A stretch of 64,000 nucleotides of DNA, taken from NCBI GenBank assembly GCA_963678925.1, contig OY787533.1:1054001-1118000 (forward strand), given 5' to 3'. A program made the position numbers and the translations under genes. The stretch is from G963665925 sp963678925 (GTDB lineage: Bacteria > Bacillota > Clostridia > Peptostreptococcales > Acidaminobacteraceae). Below the pieces are notes generated by a model. That model was not told where the DNA came from, did no database searches, and saw only the letters and a program-made list of their open reading frames with translations. Positions 1-7,270 of the stretch are shown here, in pieces (position 1 is the stretch's first letter; each line of letters opens with the position of its first letter).

Positions 1-703
1 TCAATTTGCATCCAAGCACAAAAACACCTTCAACATCCAGGAAAATTTCATCGTTAATTTTCTGAATTTTGAATTTACTCATTTTGTGGAAGCCTTCAAT
101 GTTTTTAGTTGCACGGCTTGCAATCTGCATAATTGTCTTATTAGACACTGTATAATTACCCATATATGAGAAAGTCGGACGCATAACTGTCTTCTCTCCG
201 ATTTCAACATCCTTGTCACGTCTTCTTACGAAGGCCTTGACCGCATCCAAAAAATAGCCTGAGAAGTCTTTTTTTATCTCCAGTGTAGGCAATGGAATAA
301 CGTGTTTTCCATAGCGCATACGCTGATATTTTGCCTCATCTATTTCTTCCTGCGTTGCTATATCTTCAATATGAATAATCTCCTTAATTTCAGGTAGCCC
401 CAGCGACGCTGCAATCTGCTTCACCATCCTGTCAGAAGTACCAAGGAGCAGCACCTTCTTAGGGCTAAATTCATTTAGCGCTTCAACGGCTTCGTTTCTG
501 TGATCTTCATGGAAAAACAGCGCACGCTTGACCGCTGAAATCTTCGTCTGTTCCTTCTTTGCAGAACGTCCTGCAAGCTTTCGCGTTCCATTTATCAAAA
601 CACCATCATCGACGACCAAATCAATATTCTTTTCATGGGCAACACCCATTGCTCGATAGCTTTTTCCGGTACCGGCTTTGCCGACAAGTGCATATACTTC
701 CAT
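1..703 (-). CDS. P-loop ATPase with C-terminal Asp23/Gls24-like region (3' end outside window)
   Basis: The frame is open from an ATG at 703 to the window edge, so only the first 234 residues are visible. The N-terminus holds a Walker A motif (GKAGTGKS, residues 8-15). The last ~60 visible residues, with a 'GNYTVSNKTIMQIA' stretch, resemble the start of Asp23/Gls24 envelope-stress domains, which usually read 'G.i.is..vi..Ia'. The two-domain reading is inference from motif memory. An AGGAG site lies 10 bases upstream of the ATG. The gene is divergent from the ferredoxin and shares its AT-rich intergenic region. I cannot name a substrate; a nucleotide-dependent role at the cell envelope is a guess. 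Confidence 0.6.
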   Translation of the reverse strand, partial: MEVYALVGKAGTGKSYRAMGVAHEKNIDLVVDDGVLINGTRKLAGRSAKKEQTKISAVKRALFFHEDHRNEAVEALNEFSPKKVLLLGTSDRMVKQIAASLGLPEIKEIIHIEDIATQEEIDEAKYQRMRYGKHVIPLPTLEIKKDFSGYFLDAVKAFVRRRDKDVEIGEKTVMRPTFSYMGNYTVSNKTIMQIASRATKNIEGFHKMSKFKIQKINDEIFLDVEGVFVLGCKL

Positions 704-842
704 CTCTTTAAGTCTCCTAATATATCTTCACTGTCTAAATTGACACATCCATTATATCAATTTCCCGCCCAGGAACAAATAAACATTCTGTGAATCATGA
801 GTAAAACTTTGACACCCAAAGCTACTGAAATTGCTCGGTTTG

Positions 843-890
843 TGATAATAGTTTTCAATTAATTGTTTTTGTATTGAAAATCATTATACA
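843..890. promoter_or_regulatory. Two Fur-like boxes between divergent genes
   Basis: Positions 843-857 read as a 7-1-7 element (TGATAAT-A-GTTTTCA) and 875-890 as TGAAAATCATTATACA. Both resemble the Fur consensus TGATAAT-N-ATTATCA imperfectly. An 8-bp inverted repeat (TTTTCAAT at 852-859, ATTGAAAA at 873-880) links them. AT-rich DNA gives such matches by chance, so this is tentative. Confidence 0.3.
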
Positions 891-924
891 TTAGCGTTTT
901 TTTTCTAAATTTCCTTTGATTTAA

Positions 925-953
925 TTGTTTCAAAAAAAATCATTGGGTATAAT
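925..953 (+). promoter_or_regulatory. Sigma-A type promoter of the ferredoxin gene
   Basis: A TATAAT -10 box at 948-953 lies 17 bases after a weak -35 (TTGTTT, 925-930). The predicted start of transcription is near 960, giving a leader of about 60 bases before the ferredoxin ATG at 1022. Confidence 0.5.
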
Positions 954-1021
954 GCACTTGAGGTTACTCGTAACCACGTTAACGAAGAAAGTACATATTT
1001 AAATCCTAGGAGGAAATTATC

Positions 1022-1192
1022 ATGGCATACGTAATTAACGATTCATGTATCTCTTGTGGCGCTTGCGAGCCTGAGTGCCCAGTTAGCTGTATCTCTGCTG
1101 GCGACAGCATCTACACAATCGACGCTGGTTCTTGCATCGACTGTGGCGCTTGCGCTAACGTTTGTCCAGTTGACGCTCCACAACCAGAATAG
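1022..1192 (+). CDS. 2[4Fe-4S] clostridial-type ferredoxin
   Basis: This 56-residue protein is too short for many gene callers. It carries two CxxCxxCxxxCP cluster-binding motifs, at residues 9-20 and about 39-50, which is the hallmark of small bacterial ferredoxins with two [4Fe-4S] clusters. Such proteins carry low-potential electrons between pyruvate:ferredoxin oxidoreductase, hydrogenase, Rnf and similar enzymes in anaerobes. An ideal AGGAGG site (1008-1013) precedes the ATG. It is a single-gene unit with its own promoter and a strong terminator, as usual for highly expressed ferredoxins. Confidence 0.95.
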   Translation: MAYVINDSCISCGACEPECPVSCISAGDSIYTIDAGSCIDCGACANVCPVDAPQPE

Positions 1193-1227
1193 TTTGGAGC
1201 CGGTCTAACCGGAACAGATCAAGACTA

Positions 1228-1255
1228 AAACACCAACATTTGTTGGTGTTTTTCT
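1228..1255 (+). terminator. Rho-independent terminator after ferredoxin
   Basis: A perfect stem, AACACCAACA/TGTTGGTGTT with a TT loop, is followed by a T-rich run about 35 bases after the ferredoxin stop. Confidence 0.85.
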
Positions 1256-1280
1256 TTGCGAAAAAGACAAAGCCGAGCAT

Positions 1281-1340
1281 AAAAATAGTGGAAATCCATA
1301 AATTTGAGTTCACTCACATTTATGGATTTCCACTATTTTT
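1281..1340. repeat. 23-bp perfect inverted repeat (large hairpin)
   Basis: Arms at 1281-1303 and 1318-1340 are exact reverse complements, with a 14-base loop. The right arm ends in TTTTT and the left begins with AAAAA, so it could end transcription in either direction. It directly precedes the 56-bp tandem repeats. Confidence 0.85.
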
Positions 1341-1353
1341 TATATTAGTCGTG

Positions 1354-1612
1354 ACTAACGACTTGAATGACATGGTAATGTCATTCAGTGCTCGGTTTTA
1401 TTCAATTGAACCAATGACTAGAATGACACGCCAATGTCATTCAGTGCCCACCTTTATTCAAACAAACTAACGACTAGAATGGCACGCCAATGCCATTCAG
1501 CGCTCGGCTTTATTCTATCAAACTAACGACTTGAATCGCATGCAATGCCATTCAGTGCCCGCCTTTATTCAATCGAACTAACGACCAGAACAGCACGCCA
1601 GTGCCCCAATCC
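1354..1612. repeat. Tandem array of ~56-bp units, each carrying a small palindrome (4.5 copies)
   Basis: Units begin near 1354, 1410, 1466, 1522 and 1577, each opening with ACTAACGACT or a close variant. Each contains a palindrome of the form GAATGACAT-n-ATGTCATTC and a T-rich tail. Unit 1 pairs perfectly over 9 bp. Unit 3 has changed to GAATGGCA/TGCCATTC, with changes on both arms that keep pairing. The last unit is truncated and degraded. I see no convincing gene in 1193-1678; the open frame across it has no ribosome site and follows the repeat period. Confidence 0.8.
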
Positions 1613-1621
1613 CCCGCAAAC

Positions 1622-1658
1622 GAAAAAGACCCAGTCAACATCAAATGCCGACCAGGTC
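1622..1658 (-). terminator. Terminator after the Na+/H+ antiporter gene
   Basis: On the minus strand GACCTGGTCGGC pairs with GTTGACTGGGTC, including G-T pairs, around a 7-base loop. CTTTTTCG follows. It lies about 20 bases past the antiporter stop. Confidence 0.7.
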
Positions 1659-1678
1659 CTCAATATTTCAACTCAACA

Positions 1679-2983
1679 TTAGCAAATATCGCCTTTTACA
1701 CGTGCATAGACCTTCTGAATGGACATGCCCTGTACAAGCGTTGAAAATGCAACGACTGCATAGGTGCTCGTCACGATGAAGTAATACTCGCTGCCATGGA
1801 AATACTTTGATGTTCCAAGCGCCAGTGCGATACAAATCCCACCTTTAAGACCGCCCCAGGTAAGGAGCTTTGACAGTGCAATCTGGTCCTTGCGTTTTCT
1901 CTCTTTTGTATAGTTCTCCACCTGCATTTTTGTATCTCTGCTGAAGAAGTATACAGGCCCTAAAATGGACACAAAACGGGCTATGAGCGCCATGAGAATT
2001 GCGGACACAAATATGATGATAAAACCGTTTGTCGAGTGCAGGAAGAGTACCGAGAAGCCAATGAGGATATAGAGAATCCCGTTCAGCATCTTATCGACAA
2101 CCTTCCAGAACACATAGAAATTGGAGTAGTAGGTTTCGTTGTCTTCATGAATCCGATGCATATTGCTAGCAAAGAAGATGCCTACAACAACTGCAGCAGT
2201 AGGACCAGACACGCCAAAATACTCGCTGAGCGCATAAGATGTCGTTACAGCTGCCAGGCTTACTATGATTTCAAGGTGCTTCTGGTTGGTAGACTTGAAG
2301 ACCATGAACAGTAAGAATGATACGCCAAGTCCCAGAATGACTGCACCGAAAATGCTGGTTGTTATCGTTTGGAAAAAGCTCACTGTCGGATCTACGCCAA
2401 CTGCATTGCTTATCTCTGTGAAGGTTACAAAAAGCGCGACGGCAATCCCGTCATTGAAAAGTGATTCACCTTCCATGATGAGGGAGATGCGTTCAGGTAA
2501 CCCTGCCTTTTTCAAGATGCTCATTGCAGAAATCGGGTCTGTCGGCGCAATGATGCTACCCAGAATACACGACTCAATAAATGACATTTGAAGCCCAACA
2601 AAACGTGCTACAAAATAGGCCATGGTTGCATACAGAAGTGTCGCCACAAAAGTTGAAAAGAATGCAAGTGATGAAATCAAATACTTGTCATGGGTCAAAT
2701 CGTGAAACTTGATTTTCGCCGAACCGCTGAATAAGAGAAAACAAATGAATCCGTTCATGATAATTTCGTTGAGATCAAGTCCGTTGAAGGCTTCAGCAAA
2801 ACTGACAAATGTCGTAATGCCAAACATCTCAAGAATCAAAATAATCATCGATATCAGAAATGCGGTTGTCATAAGACCAATTTCCACAGGCAGCTTCAGG
2901 ACTTTCTCGTTGAAGAAACTGATGGAAATAAGTCCAATGAAAATCATAGACATCAGGCTAAGTAGATCATAATTCAGTAACAT
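1679..2983 (-). CDS. CPA1-family Na+(K+)/H+ antiporter
   Basis: The 434-residue protein is hydrophobic throughout, with about 12 predicted membrane spans. It contains the CPA1/NhaP signature region 'GSIIAPTDPISAMSILKKAG' and a following 'EGESLFNDG' segment, where the conserved aspartates take part in cation/proton exchange. Length and motifs fit bacterial NhaP-type antiporters, which extrude sodium or potassium for pH and salt homeostasis. The ATG at 2983 follows a GGGAGTG site. A promoter about 145 bases upstream and a structured leader suggest regulation of the leader RNA. The exact cation cannot be read from sequence. Confidence 0.85.
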   Translation of the reverse strand: MLLNYDLLSLMSMIFIGLISISFFNEKVLKLPVEIGLMTTAFLISMIILILEMFGITTFVSFAEAFNGLDLNEIIMNGFICFLLFSGSAKIKFHDLTHDKYLISSLAFFSTFVATLLYATMAYFVARFVGLQMSFIESCILGSIIAPTDPISAMSILKKAGLPERISLIMEGESLFNDGIAVALFVTFTEISNAVGVDPTVSFFQTITTSIFGAVILGLGVSFLLFMVFKSTNQKHLEIIVSLAAVTTSYALSEYFGVSGPTAAVVVGIFFASNMHRIHEDNETYYSNFYVFWKVVDKMLNGILYILIGFSVLFLHSTNGFIIIFVSAILMALIARFVSILGPVYFFSRDTKMQVENYTKERKRKDQIALSKLLTWGGLKGGICIALALGTSKYFHGSEYYFIVTSTYAVVAFSTLVQGMSIQKVYARVKGDIC

Positions 2984-3027
2984 AATTCACACTCCCAATT
3001 TCATTTTGATGTGTTGCGGATATGTAT

Positions 3028-3077
3028 GACTTGAATATCCCCATATACTGCTGTGTACAAAGACCAGCATTCAAGTC
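3028..3077 (-). promoter_or_regulatory. Structured leader hairpin upstream of the antiporter
   Basis: GACTTGAAT (3028-3036) and ATTCAAGTC (3069-3077) form a perfect 9-bp stem. A GCTG/CAGC helix lies in the intervening bases. It sits inside the ~135-base leader between the predicted promoter and the antiporter start. I do not recognise it as a known riboswitch class. Confidence 0.45.
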
Positions 3078-3126
3078 CGTACAGATTTCGCAGGTCCTAT
3101 TTTGTTTTTTTGAACCCAGTTCCCCA

Positions 3127-3154
3127 TTATATGCTTCTCTTTTAAAATTTCAAT
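3127..3154 (-). promoter_or_regulatory. Promoter of the antiporter gene
   Basis: On the minus strand TTGAAA (3149-3154) and TATAAT (3127-3132) are separated by 16 bases, a close match to the vegetative consensus. Transcription would start near 3120 and run through the hairpin leader. Confidence 0.55.
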
Positions 3155-3296
3155 CCCTTTTTTCACAACTTCTTCATGAATACGTTTTCTAATCTCATAC
3201 CCAACTTATGCCATTTGCACCAGATAACCTGCCCTAACCCCGCTTTTACACCACAAAAAAACTGCTCCAATCGATCAATCCCAATCAGAACAGCTT

Positions 3297-3764
3297 TTAT
3301 TCATTTTCATCGATATTGTATTTTCCAACCATGGTCTGGTTTATACGGCTCAGAAACTTCAGAACTGCCTTTTGCTCATTGATTGTCGAATTCTCCATGA
3401 CAAATCCAACCAGGTCATTCTCCTGCTCCTGAAGCTTTTCAAACAAGGCACGACCCTCATCGGTCAGATTCAGAAGATATACCCTGCCATCATAAGGTGA
3501 CCGCTGCTTTTCAATGTATCTGCCCTTTGACAGCTTGCTGATGCTTGTTGACACAATACCTCTATCCACATCGATTTCATTGATCAGATCGTATATGGAC
3601 ATATCGTCCTTGAGTCCGACAAGTCTGAGCACCATGACATCGACAAAGCTGAACTTCTCGTTTCGTCCATTGATCTTGAGCCCACGCCGATCCACTGACA
3701 GTAACTTGGTCAGCACACGCTCCATCATGATTTCTATTTCGTTATACAAATGTGCCAAGTCCAT
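3297..3764 (-). CDS. MarR-family winged-helix transcriptional regulator
   Basis: The 155-residue protein has MarR features: an N-terminal dimerisation helix, a winged helix near residues 60-105 (containing 'VDRGIVSTSISKLSKGRYIEK' and the wing 'SPYDGRVYLLNLTDEGRALF'), and a C-terminal helix. The ATG at 3764 is chosen over the upstream in-frame GTG at 3791 because AGGA lies just before the ATG and nothing lies before the GTG. A near-perfect palindrome upstream (3803-3817) suggests autoregulation. Ligand and other targets are unknown. The antiporter downstream on the same strand and the divergent permease operon are candidates. Confidence 0.88.
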   Translation of the reverse strand: MDLAHLYNEIEIMMERVLTKLLSVDRRGLKINGRNEKFSFVDVMVLRLVGLKDDMSIYDLINEIDVDRGIVSTSISKLSKGRYIEKQRSPYDGRVYLLNLTDEGRALFEKLQEQENDLVGFVMENSTINEQKAVLKFLSRINQTMVGKYNIDENE

Positions 3765-3802
3765 CACCGTCCTACATTCTGTATTACACACGATTCATTA
3801 CT

Positions 3803-3817
3803 AATTGATAATCAATT
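3803..3817. promoter_or_regulatory. Candidate MarR operator
   Basis: AATTGAT-A-ATCAATT is a perfect palindrome with 7-bp arms, typical in size for MarR operators. It lies about 40 bases upstream of the regulator's start, consistent with autorepression. Confidence 0.5.
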
Positions 3818-4031
3818 TCGTTTATTATAGCACAGGCATAATTGTACGTAAAGTGGGCCTTTTTTGGCCGACTATTCAGTCACCTTAAAAAGAGTTACAT
3901 TTTTTTCCATTCACCTTATTCATTGAAATATGCGTGCTTGGCACCGATTTAAGACCTATTTTCCATAAAACCGCTAAATACCCATATTTAAAAACAAAAT
4001 ACCTGAAAACGTTATCAATACTGTATTTCGA

Positions 4032-4059
4032 TTGCATTTCAGATTTAGAGGCGTATAAT
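4032..4059 (+). promoter_or_regulatory. Promoter of the small secreted protein/permease operon
   Basis: TTGCAT (4032-4037) and a consensus TATAAT (4054-4059) are spaced by 16 bases. An in-frame ATG at 4058 lies inside the -10 box, so it cannot be the translation start. This supports the GTG at 4097. Confidence 0.5.
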
Positions 4060-4096
4060 GGGTTTTGGCTTTAATATAAGAGAAGAGGTGAAAACA

Positions 4097-4372
4097 GTGT
4101 TCAACAGAACCTTCTGGATGTGTTTGATTGCACTTATCGCACTTACTATGGCAAGCGGTCTGGCAAGTACAGATCAAAGTTACGCACATGGAAACACGCA
4201 TACCAATCAAGATCAAAAAACAACGAAGAACTCTGAAGCTTTCATTACCGAAGCGCATTTCTACGGTGTACCGACGTTCAATATCACAACTGATGAAAAT
4301 GGGGATTCGAGTCAGTCAGATAATGAGCATGAGGTGTTACGAAGGCAATTTTGGGGTATTTCGATTCAATAG
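4097..4372 (+). CDS. Small secreted protein of unknown function
   Basis: This 91-residue protein begins at a GTG with AGAGGTG just upstream. Residues 1-25 form a typical signal peptide: a basic start, then a hydrophobic run 'LIALIALTMASG', with probable cleavage before or near 'AHG'. The mature part is short, hydrophilic and rich in His, Asn and Asp. I recognise no family. It lies 49 bases upstream of the ArsB/NhaD-like permease and probably shares its transcript, so a role linked to that transporter is possible. Confidence 0.6.
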   Translation: MFNRTFWMCLIALIALTMASGLASTDQSYAHGNTHTNQDQKTTKNSEAFITEAHFYGVPTFNITTDENGDSSQSDNEHEVLRRQFWGISIQ

Positions 4373-4421
4373 AGCTATGTAGTCACTGGAAAAGAAAAAT
4401 ATTTTTTGGGGGGACACGATA

Positions 4422-5693
4422 ATGTCTAATCATTTAATCGTAGCAATCGCAATATTTACGATCACTTATATGATTATCATGTCTGAAACACTTCACAGAA
4501 CAGTCGTAGCACTCTTTGGCGCTGTTCTCATGCTGGTATTCAGCGTTGAAGGACAAGAACAGGCCGTTCATCACATTGACACGAACACAATTGGCCTGCT
4601 CATTGGAATGATGATCATCGTAAGCATTTTGAAACGCACAGGCGTATTCGAATATCTCGCTATCCGTTCTGCTAAATTAGCCGGAGGCGAACCTTGGAAG
4701 ATTCTCGTAATGCTGTCTACCATAACTGCCATATCTTCCGCACTTCTTGACAACGTTACAACAATTCTACTTATCATACCGGTTACACTCGTAATTACCG
4801 AAGCCATGGATATCAACCCGCTTCCATTTGTAATTACAGAGACGATGATGTCCAACATCGGCGGTACTGCAACTCTGATTGGTGATCCACCCAACATTAT
4901 GATTGGTAGTGCGGTCGGTCTCAGCTTTGTGGACTTCATTGTAAACCTCGCACCTATAGTTGTCCTTATTTTCATTGTGAACATCTTTATACTTAAATTC
5001 ATCTTCAAGTACAAGATGCATGCGACAGACCAGCAGAAAATGCGCGTTATGAACATGGACGAATCCGTAGCCATCAATGATAAGAAGCTTCTTATCAAGG
5101 GCGGTATTGTCATGGCACTGACCGTTGCCGGCTTCATGCTCCACGCAGAACTTGGCTTTGAATCAGCTACAGTTGCCCTCTTCGGTGCCTCACTTTACCT
5201 TCTAATCAGCAACATTGACCCTGAAGATATTCTGCTTGAGGTTGAATGGCCTACCATCTTCTTCTTTGCTTCTCTTTTCATTCTGGTAGGCGCACTGGAA
5301 GATGTCGGTGTTATTGAATTCCTGGCTGAAAAAATGGTATCGATTACAAAAGGGGATATTGCGACATCCTCAGTCGTAATTTTATTCGGTTCATCTATTG
5401 CATCTGCATTTCTAGATAATATTCCATTTGTTGCAACAATGATTCCACTCCTTCAGAACTTTGGTGTTCAGACTGGACAGAACATAGATGTACTCTGGTG
5501 GTCCCTTGCTCTTGGCGCATGTCTTGGTGGCAACGGTACACTTGTTGGCGCATCGGCAAACGTCATCGCTTCTGGTATTGTTGAAAAGCACGGCAAAAAA
5601 CTTTCATTCATGGCCTATTTTAAAGTTGGTTTTCCTTTAATGATCGTTTCTGTTGTACTCTCATACGGATATATTGTGTTAAGATATCTATAA
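4422..5693 (+). CDS. ArsB/NhaD-type ion transporter
   Basis: The 423-residue polytopic protein (about 10-11 membrane spans) belongs to the ion transporter superfamily with ArsB, NhaD and the P protein. The paired discontinuous-helix motifs are visible: 'SALLDNVTTILLIIPV' near residue 105 and 'SAFLDNIPFVATMIPL' near residue 325. Each is followed by a glycine/asparagine-rich loop ('GGTATLIGDPPNIMIG', 'GGNGTLVGASANVIAS'). Substrate could be sodium/proton or an anion; no ars regulator is nearby. A G-rich ribosome site precedes the ATG. The next gene starts 19 bases after the stop, so they are probably co-transcribed. Confidence 0.85.
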   Translation: MSNHLIVAIAIFTITYMIIMSETLHRTVVALFGAVLMLVFSVEGQEQAVHHIDTNTIGLLIGMMIIVSILKRTGVFEYLAIRSAKLAGGEPWKILVMLSTITAISSALLDNVTTILLIIPVTLVITEAMDINPLPFVITETMMSNIGGTATLIGDPPNIMIGSAVGLSFVDFIVNLAPIVVLIFIVNIFILKFIFKYKMHATDQQKMRVMNMDESVAINDKKLLIKGGIVMALTVAGFMLHAELGFESATVALFGASLYLLISNIDPEDILLEVEWPTIFFFASLFILVGALEDVGVIEFLAEKMVSITKGDIATSSVVILFGSSIASAFLDNIPFVATMIPLLQNFGVQTGQNIDVLWWSLALGACLGGNGTLVGASANVIASGIVEKHGKKLSFMAYFKVGFPLMIVSVVLSYGYIVLRYL

Positions 5694-5712
5694 TAGAAAT
5701 GGAGGGGTTTCG

Positions 5713-6198
5713 ATGCGTAACAAATACATTAATGCAGAAATCATGCAGCAATCCATGAAGCTTAAGCAAATGGGCGCTGATGTTACTGTAATCAACAGCA
5801 AGCTCTGCTATATATCATTTGATGTATCCGGTTTTAAAGTGTCTTATGTATATAATGTCAATAAGAGAAACAAGTACTTCCTTGAAAGAATCAAGCCGTA
5901 TCCACTTCCACTGAGGGAGTTTGATAACGAGGATGATGTCATCAACATCATCAATATCGACTTGAGTCAGTTCAAGAATGCAATCAAGAGCCATAATATC
6001 GATCAGTTTATCGCCCTTGCGCGAAAGCTCGATCTGGTATTTCATAAATTCGAGGATCTTTTCCTCTACTACAACCTGCCAGAAGCAGAAACTAACCGTC
6101 TTTTCAATGAAATACTTGATTTTGAAGACGACATGGAACGCATTAAAAACAGCATAGAGCGTATCTGCTTTGACAAGGAACCTGAGTTCCTCAAATAA
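5713..6198 (+). CDS. Conserved-looking cytosolic protein of unknown function
   Basis: The 161-residue protein follows the permease by 19 bases and has a strong GGAGGGG site. It has no signal peptide or membrane span. The N-terminal half looks beta-rich ('VTVINSKLCYISFDVSGFKVSYVY'). The C-terminal half is helical and acidic ('LNFEILDFEDDMERIKNSIERI'-like). I recognise no domain. The operon position suggests a link with the transporter or its regulation; this is inference. Confidence 0.65.
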   Translation: MRNKYINAEIMQQSMKLKQMGADVTVINSKLCYISFDVSGFKVSYVYNVNKRNKYFLERIKPYPLPLREFDNEDDVINIINIDLSQFKNAIKSHNIDQFIALARKLDLVFHKFEDLFLYYNLPEAETNRLFNEILDFEDDMERIKNSIERICFDKEPEFLK

Positions 6199-6206
6199 TC
6201 AAGCAA

Positions 6207-6252
6207 CAAGCGGCAATCCCTGTGAAATTTCACGGTGATTGCCGCTTTTTAT
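6207..6252 (+). terminator. Terminator of the permease operon
   Basis: AGCGGCAATC (6209-6218) pairs with GATTGCCGCT (6237-6246), and TTTTT follows. It lies between convergent genes and may also serve the LysR gene. Confidence 0.8.
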
Positions 6253-6273
6253 TTTGGAAATTTCTTTTCTTAT

Positions 6274-7146
6274 TTAATAGTAAGTCTTTTCTAGAAAATC
6301 AATGAGACTTCTCGACGCCTTTGTAAGATATTGATCCGTACGCCAAGCAAGACATATGCGTATGGGCATTTCTTTTCCAAGAGGTCTGAAGGTCATGCCC
6401 TCCGTCCCTACAGCAAGTTCCTTAAATAGAAAGGAAATTCCCACCCCTTGAACAACAAGACTCTCAAGGGTCTTCAGCTGATTTGTAGAAACAGCTGTCC
6501 TGGGCCTGATGCCGGACTCCTCAAAATAGGCTTTGAGCACTTCACGGTGATAAAACCCTTTTTTTAGCATAATAACCTGCTCATTTTCGATTTCCTTGGC
6601 TGTAATGACCTCAAAGGCGTTTAGAGGATGATTTTCACTTAGACAGGCAACAATTTCCGTTTTGAGTATTTCGTGCGTCCTGAGGCGTTTATCTTCTTCT
6701 GAAAGGATAATGATTCCAAGGTCCACCTCACCGTCAATGATTTTGCGTTTCACTTCGAGCGATCCCTCTTCACTGAGGAGCAGGTCTACAGCTGGATGCT
6801 CCGCCTTATACCGTGTTAAAATGCGCGGAAAAAGAATCGTGCCAATCATGGGTGGAACACCCAGGCGAATGGTACCCACATGCGATGTACTCAGGTCTGC
6901 CATTTCCCTTTTCACATTCTCAAATTGAAGGACAAGCCCCTTTGCCTTCCTATATAATATCTCACCTTTATCGGTCAGTCTCAGCTGACGGCGTGATCTG
7001 TCAAAGAGATCGAAACCCAGTTCATCCTCCAGCTGGCGTATGCTGTTTGACAAAGAAGGCTGTGCAATGTGAAGCGCCTTGGCAGCACGGGTCATATTCA
7101 TCTGTTCACATACAGCGATAAAGTACTCAAGTTTCCTTATATCCAC
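6274..7146 (-). CDS. LysR-family transcriptional regulator
   Basis: The 290-residue protein has the LysR layout: a winged helix-turn-helix at residues 1-60 ('TRAAKALHIAQPSLSNSIRQLE') and a periplasmic-binding-protein-like effector domain from about residue 88. Translation starts at a GTG preceded by AGGAGG. It is divergent from the malic enzyme gene, with only ~125 bases between starts, and a LysR-type dyad lies in that gap. Control of malic enzyme, with malate or a related acid as co-inducer, is the obvious inference. Confidence 0.92.
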   Translation of the reverse strand: MDIRKLEYFIAVCEQMNMTRAAKALHIAQPSLSNSIRQLEDELGFDLFDRSRRQLRLTDKGEILYRKAKGLVLQFENVKREMADLSTSHVGTIRLGVPPMIGTILFPRILTRYKAEHPAVDLLLSEEGSLEVKRKIIDGEVDLGIIILSEEDKRLRTHEILKTEIVACLSENHPLNAFEVITAKEIENEQVIMLKKGFYHREVLKAYFEESGIRPRTAVSTNQLKTLESLVVQGVGISFLFKELAVGTEGMTFRPLGKEMPIRICLAWRTDQYLTKASRSLIDFLEKTYY

Positions 7147-7165
7147 AGTAGCCTCCTAAACCATC

Positions 7166-7180
7166 ATAGTTTATAACTAT
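7166..7180. promoter_or_regulatory. LysR-type operator dyad
   Basis: ATAGTT-TAT-AACTAT is a perfect dyad of the T-N11-A type bound by LysR regulators. It overlaps a possible TATAAT (7180-7185) between the divergent LysR and malic enzyme genes. Confidence 0.6.
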
Positions 7181-7270
7181 TATAATATAGATTTTTGATA
7201 TTTTAAAACTATCTTTATGCATGATACTTTAAATACAATAAGAGCAACCACTATTCTAAGGAGGTCAATT

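Noticed and set aside
1240..1470. Open reading frame of 76 codons over the inverted and tandem repeats
   Set aside because: It follows the repeat period, has no ribosome site and starts inside the ferredoxin terminator.
1354..1612. Possible CRISPR array
   Set aside because: Units are contiguous and drift along their whole length; there are no unique spacers and no cas genes.
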